From positions 124,001 through 188,000 of the forward strand of contig NZ_QOVG01000004.1 of the NCBI RefSeq assembly GCF_010119615.1: DNA of 64,000 nt, given 5' to 3'. The notes under the pieces were generated by a model that was given only the letters and a program-made list of their open reading frames with translations, was not told where the DNA came from and ran no database searches. Positions within the stretch are counted from its first letter, which is position 1, and each line of letters starts with the position of its first letter. Both the position numbers and the translations under genes were made by a program. Shown here piece after piece: positions 55,466 to 64,000 of the stretch. The DNA comes from Pseudoxanthomonas gei (GTDB taxonomy: Bacteria > Pseudomonadota > Gammaproteobacteria > Xanthomonadales > Xanthomonadaceae).

Positions 55466-57459
55466 TGTGACGCCCTTAGTGAACGTGCGGGACTCTCGTC
55501 GACCGCAGACTTATCCAGCGGCTCTTGGGACTCAAGCATCTGCACGATGTGCGGAACCAAAAGGATCGCCCCTCTTTGGCTCAAGTGGTTTGAGTCGCGA
55601 TAAATCGCGACTCCATCCCGGCTTATCGCGCAGTCCGGCGAACATAGCCATGCAGCCACATCTACCAACAACGCACTTGCTGGCAGGCCTGTGCCGACGG
55701 TTTTGTAGAAGCTGGCGTTACTTCGGTGAACATCGTCCAACGTGAGCGCTTTGGATAAATCCCGCCCATTTATGCCTTGCTGTGCCAAGGCAAGTGCAAC
55801 ATCCGTTGGATAGGTTGGCACGGGACCAAGCACTATCACGCTCCGACCCGAGGCAACTAGCGATGCTACCGTCCGCCGCAAAGCCGGGGGAGACAATTGC
55901 ACGTTCCCGGTTGTGATGCCGTCTTCCTTCGCGAGGGCGATATTACTGTCCGAGAAGTACTTGGCCCAGAACCCCGCAATAACAACGGTTCTGATGTTGG
56001 GCTTAGCTTCCAGAGCCGCGAACACCGCGAGGTTCTGGTCACGGCAAGCGGGATCGCTGAGGTTTTCGAGATTTAGGAGGGGTGGACAGGCGGAGTTGGG
56101 GGCAAGAAATGCGGACCTTCCAGTTTTCCGTAGCGCGGCTTCCATAGCTGGGGCCCACGCCAACATGTGGCTGTCCCCCCACAGCAGCACGTCGGGCTTC
56201 ACTCCAGGCGCGCCGATTACGCAGAGATGCTCGCCCTCACCCATAATTTTGGCTTCGCAATTTTTGTAAATGGAACGCTCTATGCGCACCTGATCAAACG
56301 CAACCACACCCGGCTCAAAGCGGGATTCAATACCCCGAGACTGTATGCCAAAGAAGCAAATTGCAGTCAATGCAATTGCGAGGGCAGCGCCCAATTGCAA
56401 CGGGACCCGATGACCGTATTCCTTGCCAAGACTTCGAAAGGGCTGCTCAATGAAATGATAGGAGGCGCTTGCAACGAGAATGGAGGCAACGAACAGGGCG
56501 GGGATCCAAGGCCGCAATGGCTCGAGGCCGGTCCAGAACCTCGTAAATACGATCAGCGGCCAATGCCACAAATACAAAGAATAGGAAATCAGACCCAAGT
56601 AGACCACGGGTCGCCACTGCAGCAACTTACCAACCAGTGTGGTTGAACCACCACCCACATGAATCAGCAGCGCCGTACCCAGCACCACGGGCACCGCCGC
56701 AATTCCCGGAAATGCTGTACCGGTGTCGTAAGCAAAAATTGGCACCACAATGGCAAGTAGGCCCAAGACCGCAACGCCTTCCCGCAACCAGTGGCCACGC
56801 AGCTGCGGCACAACAGCAACCGCCAGCATCGAGCCTATCAGCAGCTCCCATGCGCGGAACGGCAGCAGGAAAAATACGGCGACGCTGCGCGAGGGCAGCA
56901 AGACCGCAGCGGCGAGCAACGAAACCCCCGCAACAACTGCAAGGACCGGAAACAGCCTTTCTTTGGCAACTTTGGCGATCAACAACAGAAGCAAGGGGAA
57001 CATCAGATAAAACTGTTCCTCCACGCCCAATGACCACATATGCAACAGCGGATTCAGCTTGGCATCGGCGGCGAAATATCCCTCCAGCAAATCGCGCCAG
57101 AACACGATGTTTGCGGAGAACAGTACCGTACCCAATGCACCGCGAAGCGTGGCTAAGTAATCGGTTGGCAACAGCAGGAAATAACCCGCAATCAATACAG
57201 CGGCAAGCACGGCGAATAGTGCGGGGAATATCCGTCTAACTCGACGCTCGTAGAACCGCGTGAACGTGAAGGTGCCACTGGCCATTTCGCGGTGAATGAT
57301 CTTGGTGATGAGGTAACCAGATATCACAAAGAACACATCGACGCCGACATATCCGCCCGGAACAGAACTCGACGAGAGATGATGCAGAACCACCGCCAGC
57401 ACGGCGACCGCCCGCAAGCCATCGATATCGCGCCTATATTTCATTGACGTTTCAGTCAT
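55462..57459 (-). CDS. OafA-type acyltransferase with SGNH domain
   Basis: 665 residues. Residues 1-360 form the acyltransferase-3 membrane domain with about ten helices: [47 protein letters not shown] and [19 protein letters not shown]. The periplasmic SGNH domain has [15 protein letters not shown] (the serine block) and [12 protein letters not shown] (Asp and His). It probably O-acetylates the polymer. The ATG at 57459 is used; a second is at 57444. Confidence 0.92.
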   Translation of the reverse strand: MTETSMKYRRDIDGLRAVAVLAVVLHHLSSSSVPGGYVGVDVFFVISGYLITKIIHREMASGTFTFTRFYERRVRRIFPALFAVLAAVLIAGYFLLLPTDYLATLRGALGTVLFSANIVFWRDLLEGYFAADAKLNPLLHMWSLGVEEQFYLMFPLLLLLIAKVAKERLFPVLAVVAGVSLLAAAVLLPSRSVAVFFLLPFRAWELLIGSMLAVAVVPQLRGHWLREGVAVLGLLAIVVPIFAYDTGTAFPGIAAVPVVLGTALLIHVGGGSTTLVGKLLQWRPVVYLGLISYSLYLWHWPLIVFTRFWTGLEPLRPWIPALFVASILVASASYHFIEQPFRSLGKEYGHRVPLQLGAALAIALTAICFFGIQSRGIESRFEPGVVAFDQVRIERSIYKNCEAKIMGEGEHLCVIGAPGVKPDVLLWGDSHMLAWAPAMEAALRKTGRSAFLAPNSACPPLLNLENLSDPACRDQNLAVFAALEAKPNIRTVVIAGFWAKYFSDSNIALAKEDGITTGNVQLSPPALRRTVASLVASGRSVIVLGPVPTYPTDVALALAQQGINGRDLSKALTLDDVHRSNASFYKTVGTGLPASALLVDVAAWLCSPDCAISRDGVAIYRDSNHLSQRGAILLVPHIVQMLESQEPLDKSAVDESPARSLRASQ

Positions 57460-57586
57460 CGAAGCCTATCCACCACGTTAAACCATCGCGCAGGCCGTCG
57501 GAGAATGGGCGTCGGCTGCGCTTCGCTAAGGCAACTAGAACGAATATCGGAGCGCACGAATTCGTCCGCGTTAATAATCAATACTG

Positions 57587-58948
57587 TCATTTGCTTGAGA
57601 CAAAAGTGACGGCAGTGGACAGTGAACGTCCGCGCCCAATCCCGAAGTACGCGAGGCCGGCCGACTCAATTTCTATCGGGTCGTAGAGATTACGCCCATC
57701 AAACACGATCCCGTCGCCCAACTCGGACTTCAGTAGCGCGAAATCCGGGCTACGGAACTGCTTCCATTCGGTGATGACAACCAGCGCATCGGCACCCTGC
57801 AACGCAGAGGCCGCCGATTCGCACAGCAGCAAATCATCGCGTTCACCGAAGATCCGTTTGGCCTCATGGTGGGCCTCGGGATCAAACGCACGAACCTTGG
57901 CACCCGCGCCCCACAACTGCTCCAGCAGGACCCGGCTGGACGCGGCGCGCATGTCATCGGTGTTCGGCTTGAACGCCAGCCCCCACACCGCGAAGGTCTT
58001 GCCGGCGATGCCGCCACCGTAGTGGCGCTGGATCAGCGCGAACAAATGGCCCTTCTGGGTTTCGTTCACATCCTCGACGGCGCTGAGCAGGCGTGCATCG
58101 TAGCCATGTTGCTGGGCGGTGTGGACCAGCGCCTGCACGTCCTTGGGGAAACATGAACCGCCGTAGCCTGCGCCAGGGTAAATGAATTGCCAGCCGATGC
58201 GCGGATCCGAGCCGATGCCGTGGCGCACGTGCTCGATGTCGGCCCCCACACGCTCGGCAATATTGGCCATCTCGTTCATGAAGCTGATCTTGGTAGCCAG
58301 CATGGCATTGGCAGCGTACTTGGTCAGCTCGGCCGAGCGCACGTCCATCACCACGATGCGCTCGTGATTGCGGTTGAACGGCGCGTACAGGCGCTTGAGC
58401 TTTTCTACAGCAGCAGAATTGTCTGCGCCAATGACGATTCGATCCGGACGCATGCAATCCTCGACCGCCGCCCCTTCCTTCAGGAACTCTGGATTGGACA
58501 CCACGTCGAATGCGACTGCTTCGCCTCGCGAACCCAATGCTGCCGAGATCGCCTCACGAACCTTGTCGGCGGTACCGACAGGAACCGTGGATTTGTCCAC
58601 CACAACGGCAGGGTTCGAGATTGTTTCTCCAATCGTCCTGGCCACAGCAAGCACATACTGCAGGTCCGCGCTGCCGTCCTCGTCCGGCGGGGTACCGACC
58701 GCGATGAAGATGATCTCCGCGCGGCGGACCGCGCAGGCGGCATCGGTAGTGAAGTGCAGACGTCCGGCCGCATGGTTGGCCTTGACCATCGGCTCCAGGC
58801 CAGGCTCATAGATCGGAATGATGCCCTGATTGAGTCCTTCCACTTTTGCCGTATCGATGTCGACGCAGGTCACGTTGTGGCCCACTTCGGCCAAGCAGGT
58901 TCCGGTCACCAAACCGACGTAGCCGGTTCCAAAAATAGTTACATTCAC
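57587..58948 (-). CDS. ugd: UDP-glucose 6-dehydrogenase
   Basis: 453 residues. Oxidises UDP-glucose to UDP-glucuronate in two steps with NAD. It has the N-terminal loop [41 protein letters not shown], and the catalytic cysteine in [17 protein letters not shown] 127-base low-GC gap separates it from the acyltransferase gene. Before the start lies an 18-base palindrome. Confidence 0.95.
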   Translation of the reverse strand: MNVTIFGTGYVGLVTGTCLAEVGHNVTCVDIDTAKVEGLNQGIIPIYEPGLEPMVKANHAAGRLHFTTDAACAVRRAEIIFIAVGTPPDEDGSADLQYVLAVARTIGETISNPAVVVDKSTVPVGTADKVREAISAALGSRGEAVAFDVVSNPEFLKEGAAVEDCMRPDRIVIGADNSAAVEKLKRLYAPFNRNHERIVVMDVRSAELTKYAANAMLATKISFMNEMANIAERVGADIEHVRHGIGSDPRIGWQFIYPGAGYGGSCFPKDVQALVHTAQQHGYDARLLSAVEDVNETQKGHLFALIQRHYGGGIAGKTFAVWGLAFKPNTDDMRAASSRVLLEQLWGAGAKVRAFDPEAHHEAKRIFGERDDLLLCESAASALQGADALVVITEWKQFRSPDFALLKSELGDGIVFDGRNLYDPIEIESAGLAYFGIGRGRSLSTAVTFVSSK

Positions 58949-58956
58949 AAAAAATT

Positions 58957-58987
58957 ATCCGACTTTGGGCCTGATCGGCCGATCAGG
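58957..58987 (-). promoter_or_regulatory. possible ugd promoter with overlapping palindromic operator
   Basis: A perfect 18-base palindrome, CCTGATCGGCCGATCAGG, is at 58970-58987. Downstream on the minus strand GATAAT at 58957-58962 could be a -10 box, 9 bases before the ATG. The -35 position would fall inside the palindrome, a layout expected for a repressor site. The regulator is not known. Confidence 0.4.
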
Positions 58988-59058
58988 AGTTGTTGCGGTG
59001 GCGGCGAGTCAAAGCAGGAGGGCGCTTGCATTCGGCCGCTGGAATTCACTGGTCAAGC

Positions 59059-60351
<1,293 letters not shown>

Positions 60352-60401
60352 TGTGATTATCCCAAGAGAAACCGGCCAAGGGGGCTGGCGGACAGCGCGA
60401 C

Positions 60402-60407
60402 ATTATA
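60402..60407 (-). promoter_or_regulatory. possible -10 box for tviB
   Basis: TATAAT on the minus strand, 51 bases before the TTG start. There is no clear -35 box. The 245 bases between tviB and the ligase-like gene hold nothing else obvious. Confidence 0.4.
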
Positions 60408-60596
60408 TAGAGGTGCCGCCACAGCGACCGGGCGAAACCGGCCCTAGCAGCCCGGATAAGAACTTTTCGGGGGTTTCTGGGGCGGATCACGTACATGCAG
60501 TGACAGCAGCCGCCCGGACTTGCTTCTCCAGGACAGGCCGCTGTTCATTTCCAAAGCATCGTTCAGCCATCGGGCAGCGGATCTCGGGAGACGCTG

Positions 60597-61991
60597 TCAG
60601 ACCGGTGCAGGAACGCCCTTGACGCTGGCCACGCCAGCCTGCGGTCGCCTTGCACCGACGGCCAGACGCCTGGCCACCACGATTCCGGCCAGCAGCCCGG
60701 CCACGGTCATCAACGCCGGCGTACGCAGCGGATAGTCCACCAGCGAGTGCAGCAGCAGCACCATGCAACCCAGCCAGGCAGCGACCGCAACGCCGCGATC
60801 GGCCGTATTGCGGGTGCGGCGCGGGTAACAGGCCAGCAGCACCCCCAGCACGGCCAGCAAGGAGGCAAGCCCCGCGACCCCGCTCTCCAGCCACCACTGC
60901 GCGTATTCGTTATGGGCATGGTTGAAATAGGACCGCTGGAACAGCGAGGCCGGCGCCGACTGGTCGAACCAGGCGACGAAGCTGCCCAGACCCGCTCCCC
61001 AGGGGGCATGGCCGGTGCCCATGGCGGCCGTGGCTTGCGCGGCGGACCAGCGCACTTCCTCTTCCATGTCATAGCGCAGCCAGCCGATGGCAACAGCAAT
61101 TGCACCGACGGCCAGTCCGGCCAGCAGCAGGCGCGTGACCCAGGCTCGCGGCGCGGAGGTCGCCGGCCGGCGTCGCCCCCCACGCACTACGAAGGGCACG
61201 GCCACCAGCGCCAGCACGGCCAGCAGGAACGCGGCCCGGGAGCCGGTCAACGGGAGCGATGCGAGCAACAGGATCCCCACCGCAGCCAGGCCAAAGCGGA
61301 GCCAGCGCGGCAGGGACGGCTCATCACGCCCCCAGTCATCCAGCAACATCGCGACAATGGCCACCAGTGACAGGGCCAGCGCGGTGGCCTGGTGGTTGGG
61401 ATTGGCGAAGAATCCTCCCAGTGCCGGGGACCATTCCGGGAAAGGATTGAGCAGGCTGTCCTGCGGGGCACCGAGTTGCAGGTAGCCGAGCAGCAGGCTG
61501 GTGGCGCTCAACGCGACCATCAGCAGCAACAGGGCGCGCTGCTGCCGCACCGGCACTACCAGCATCGCCAGGAAAACAGCCAAGGCCGGCAACAGCGACC
61601 AGAGCCCGCGCTCGGAGGCCAGGGGTGACAACGACCAGAGCTGGCGGGGTGCATCGACCCCGGCCGCGTGCAGGTCGCGGGCCAGCGCACTGCGGACGTC
61701 AACCGCTTCCCACACGCCCGTTGGCAGCGGCAGTTGCTGCACGGCCACGGTCGCTACGACCAGCAGGGACGCGCCGATCGCCGCCCGGCGCATGGCACTG
61801 CCGGGGGTGGCCTGCAGGACCAGCGCGGCCCAGACCAGCAATGGCAGCGCCAGCCACTGGGTCAGCGCGTCGCCGAAGCCGTAGTCGGATGCGCCGCCAC
61901 CGGTGACGAACGCCAGCGCCAGCACTGCCGCCACGGCGAGGTGGCCGCGACTTTCGAAACGTGCGGGCGAAGGGTGGTCGTGCTGGTTCAT
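60597..61991 (-). CDS. O-antigen ligase/polymerase-like membrane protein
   Basis: 464 residues with about eleven membrane helices and a large periplasmic loop. The family core (Wzy_C) shows GGFFANPNHQATALAL, SLPLTGSRAAFLLAVLAL, GTGHAPWGAGLGSFVAWF and NHAHNEYAQWWLESGVAGL. It may join the polymer to a carrier, or polymerise it; the locus also has an EpsG-type protein. The ATG at 61991 was chosen. Confidence 0.88.
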   Translation of the reverse strand: MNQHDHPSPARFESRGHLAVAAVLALAFVTGGGASDYGFGDALTQWLALPLLVWAALVLQATPGSAMRRAAIGASLLVVATVAVQQLPLPTGVWEAVDVRSALARDLHAAGVDAPRQLWSLSPLASERGLWSLLPALAVFLAMLVVPVRQQRALLLLMVALSATSLLLGYLQLGAPQDSLLNPFPEWSPALGGFFANPNHQATALALSLVAIVAMLLDDWGRDEPSLPRWLRFGLAAVGILLLASLPLTGSRAAFLLAVLALVAVPFVVRGGRRRPATSAPRAWVTRLLLAGLAVGAIAVAIGWLRYDMEEEVRWSAAQATAAMGTGHAPWGAGLGSFVAWFDQSAPASLFQRSYFNHAHNEYAQWWLESGVAGLASLLAVLGVLLACYPRRTRNTADRGVAVAAWLGCMVLLLHSLVDYPLRTPALMTVAGLLAGIVVARRLAVGARRPQAGVASVKGVPAPV

Positions 61992-62020
61992 GGGCGGGTC
62001 CGTGGAAGTCGACTGTCCAT

Positions 62021-62153
62021 TGTAAGAGCGGGCTTGCCCGCGATGCTTCACGGATCAACCAGTCAAGGCCAGGGGCTTAAGGAGCGAGGCCCGCGCCCCA
62101 AGGGTTCGAACGCGGTGATGGGTGAGAGCTTCGCGGCTTGCGCCGCTCCTACA
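62021..62153. repeat. REP-like hairpins upstream of the ligase-like gene
   Basis: TGTAAGAGCGGGCTTGCCCGC at the left (62020-62040, GTAA head) and AGCTTCGCGGC...GCGCCGCTCCTACA at 62127-62153. The right half matches the GTAG-headed family. Confidence 0.7.
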
Positions 62154-62202
62154 AGGGCGGCCAAGGTGGCGGGAGAAGCCGCAGGCGCGGGTACCCGTAA
62201 TG

Positions 62203-62232
62203 AAAACGGGGCCGGCCTTTCAGCCAGCCCCG
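62203..62232 (-). terminator. rho-independent terminator after the first small secreted gene
   Basis: On the minus strand ACGGGGCTGGC, TGAAAG, GCCGGCCCCGT then TTTC. A stem of 11 pairs with one wobble. Confidence 0.75.
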
Positions 62233-62279
62233 TCGGGTTCAACCTAATTTGTGGCGTCTGGCGCCCGGAGTTGCAGGCC

Positions 62280-62681
62280 TTAGCGGCTTACCGGCTCGTC
62301 ATCACCGCCACCGCTTACCGCCGCTGCAACTGCTGCTGCGCCAAGACCAATGGCTGAAATCATGGTCCAGTTGTGCATGTCGTCGTCGGCGGTGACGGTC
62401 TTCTTGCAGTCCTCTTCCACCACGTACACGCCCGGGGCGCTGTACTGGCGGGCGCAACCACCGGGGTAACGCACCACGGCCGAGGCCTTCTCGGTGATCA
62501 TCACGCGATCACCGGCAGTCAGCACCTGGCCGTCCTGCGCGGCTGCGAAATCGCCGCCCTGGCTGGTCATGACGACGCCGTTCTGCACGCTGAGGGTTAC
62601 GGGGGCTTTGGCGGCCGAAGCGGCGGCGGAAAGGCCCAGCGCAAACGCAATCGTGGCGAACAGCGAGACAGACTTGGTCAT
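62280..62681 (-). CDS. small exported protein, paralogue A
   Basis: 133 residues. A signal peptide (cut near ASAA) is followed by a domain of about 70 residues: VTLSVQNGVVMTSQGGDF, AAAQDGQVLTAGDRVM, then the pair Cys76 and Cys92 (GCARQYSAPGVYVVEEDC). The pattern recalls the first part of FecR-like beta domains. A short hydrophobic Ala/Gly helix (ISAIGLGAAAVAAAVSGGG) and the acidic end DDEPVSR follow. It is a clear paralogue of the next protein. Function unknown. Confidence 0.8.
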   Translation of the reverse strand: MTKSVSLFATIAFALGLSAAASAAKAPVTLSVQNGVVMTSQGGDFAAAQDGQVLTAGDRVMITEKASAVVRYPGGCARQYSAPGVYVVEEDCKKTVTADDDMHNWTMISAIGLGAAAVAAAVSGGGDDEPVSR

Positions 62682-62812
62682 GGAATTCCCTTCAGGCATG
62701 CGCGAGGCGCGCAGGCGTACGGGAGAAGGATACCGGAGGCGGCCCGGTTACTCAACCCGGACCCGACCCATGGACCAGCGGCGCCATGCACCGCCGGCCA
62801 TGGCTGAACGGC

Positions 62813-63217
62813 TTAGCGACTGACCGGAGGGGGTACGAAGTCAACCTTGTCCATGTTCTCGAGCAACGCTGCGGTGATGACGACACCGCCGGCGATTTTC
62901 GCCGCACTGGCCCAATCGGTACCTGCCACAACGGCCTTGGTGCAATTGGCTTCGACCACGTACACGCCCGGAGCGGTATAGGTGCGCGTACAACCCTTGG
63001 CGTAAGTGACGGTGGCGGCGGACTGCTCGGCGACCATCAGGCGCGAGCCGGCCACCAGAGCCTGGCCGGTCTGTGCGGTGGCGAATGAGCCGCCTTCGCT
63101 GGCCATGATCGTGCCCTGGTCAACACGCAGGGTAGCGCTGGTGTCCTGGGCCGAAGCGGTGGCGGCAGCCGTCAGGGCAAACGAGGCAGCGAGGAACAAC
63201 GTGGTGAATCGGGTCAT
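62813..63217 (-). CDS. small exported protein, paralogue B
   Basis: 134 residues with a signal peptide (cut near ASAQ). The body follows paralogue A nearly residue for residue: GTIMASEGGSFATAQTGQAL, VAGSRLMVAEQ and GCTRTYTAPGVYVVEANC, with the cysteines again at 76 and 92. The hydrophobic end differs (IAGGVVITAALLENM) but the last four residues are again PVSR. The two genes are 131 bases apart on the same strand. Confidence 0.8.
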   Translation of the reverse strand: MTRFTTLFLAASFALTAAATASAQDTSATLRVDQGTIMASEGGSFATAQTGQALVAGSRLMVAEQSAATVTYAKGCTRTYTAPGVYVVEANCTKAVVAGTDWASAAKIAGGVVITAALLENMDKVDFVPPPVSR

Positions 63218-63307
63218 GCGAATTCCTTTGGGCTAGCGACTGATGTAGCTACGTAAAGCGTATGGGAAGGAGAGGTTACAGCGTACCGACGTGTGACTCA
63301 AGGCAAA

Positions 63308-64000
63308 TTACCGCTGCGGCTGAATGGCAACCTCGTCCAACCACACTTCGCCCGAGACTTGCTGGATAGATCCCGGCGGAGCTGGATTGCGCAATCGCAG
63401 CCATTGTCCCGGACAAGCGGTGAATGGAATATTCACTTCCATGACCAAGGCCCGCCAGCCAAATGTCCCCTCGATCGACTCACTGATCGCCGCCGGCTCA
63501 CGGGCTCCCATGCAGACGATGTTCCATTCCAGCCCACGCTCGCTGCGCAGAGCATCGCCGCGCATGCGCGCGCTGAAACGATAGCGGCCCGGCGCCAGCA
63601 ACATGGGTTGTTCCAGACCGATCCCGGCAGCCGGACGGCCGCGGAAGGCGGCATGCGCGGTGAGCCCGCGGGCGTTGCGGTCGGGGACGAAATCCACAGA
63701 CACGCCGGGAACGCGCGTCAGGCGCCAGTCGAAACCGCGATTGCTGACCGGCTGCTCGAAGCTGCCGTTGTAGACCAGCGGCAGCGCCCCGCCCTGCAGT
63801 TCCAGGGTCCCTGCCCAGCGTCCATAGGCCTCTCCCCAGCGCCCCTGGCGGATCAGATAGGCGATCCACTCATCGAACTCGACCTCATCCAGGCCGCCCG
63901 CTGCACGCAGGGCTGCAAGGACGTGATCGGCGCCGCGCGGATCCTTGGCTCGTTGCAATGTCGTCAACAAGGCGACACGCCATGGCGGCCGGCGCTCAAG
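63308..64000 (-). CDS. C-terminal part of a larger protein, 5' end beyond window
   Basis: The frame is open to the right edge. A TTG at 63970 could start it, but reading continues upstream (LERRPPWRVALLTTLQRAKD), so I treat it as partial. The first part, with FDEWIAYLIRQGRWGEAYGRW, looks like TPR or similar helical repeats. From about VYNGSFEQPVSNRGFDWRL onward it looks like a carbohydrate-binding beta-sandwich, ending GEVWLDEVAIQPQR. Such proteins occur beside ligase-like genes in exopolysaccharide loci. No closer name is justified. Confidence 0.7.
   Translation of the reverse strand, partial: LERRPPWRVALLTTLQRAKDPRGADHVLAALRAAGGLDEVEFDEWIAYLIRQGRWGEAYGRWAGTLELQGGALPLVYNGSFEQPVSNRGFDWRLTRVPGVSVDFVPDRNARGLTAHAAFRGRPAAGIGLEQPMLLAPGRYRFSARMRGDALRSERGLEWNIVCMGAREPAAISESIEGTFGWRALVMEVNIPFTACPGQWLRLRNPAPPGSIQQVSGEVWLDEVAIQPQR

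Overview
The window reads as chromosome of a high-GC gammaproteobacterium of the Xanthomonadaceae (Lysobacterales). The evidence is the asd-fimV-truA-trpF order, the nnr-tsaE-amidase-mutL cluster divergent from queG, a xanA-type hexose phosphate mutase next to the rml (rfb) genes, and many REP-like hairpins that begin with GTAG. I cannot fix the genus. A two-line hand count gave 41/60 G+C in rfbB against 30/60 in the flippase gene, so the polysaccharide genes at about 50-57 kb differ in base composition from the rest.

Region 1 (1-38 kb) is mostly housekeeping. It runs trpF (cut by the left edge), truA, fimV, asd, a 2-hydroxyacid dehydrogenase, aroC, a small GIY-YIG nuclease element, prmB, an SCO1-like copper chaperone, psd, a LysM lytic transglycosylase, a DUF853 ATPase, greB, a dienelactone hydrolase, a HIT protein, dcd, mrp, metG, an RnfB-like ferredoxin, a TraB/GumN protein, a DUF1684 lipoprotein, mutL, an amidase, tsaE, nnr, queG, pgi, panD-panC-panB, folK, pcnB, tRNA-Glu(CTC) and fdxA. 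Most co-directional neighbours overlap by 4 bases (ATGA, GTGA or TTGA), which implies translational coupling. pcnB has no ordinary start codon upstream of its conserved N-terminus and seems to start at ATT.

Region 2 (37-64 kb) begins with a divergent UhpA/UhpB-like two-component pair whose start codons overlap inside one CATG. From xanA onward every gene is on the minus strand. The run forms a surface polysaccharide locus: rfbBAC for dTDP-sugar (no rfbD or xanB in this window), a WecA-like priming transferase, a VanZ-like protein, four glycosyltransferases, an EpsG-type polymerase, a Wzx-type flippase, a UDP-glucuronate 4-epimerase, an acyltransferase with an SGNH domain, two UDP-sugar dehydrogenases, an O-antigen-ligase-like protein, two paralogous small secreted proteins and the end of a larger protein. 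The content fits a Wzx/Wzy-type polymer rich in uronic acids.

The spaces between genes hold several repeat families. These are GTAG-headed hairpin pairs, a CGTCAT-headed hairpin pair that in one place flanks a GIY-YIG nuclease gene as perfect 32-base inverted repeats, a palindromic leftover family ending in a GGGAGAAGG core, and two unrelated arrays with a 21-base period. The nuclease element and its two gene-less relatives are the best candidate here for an undescribed mobile system.
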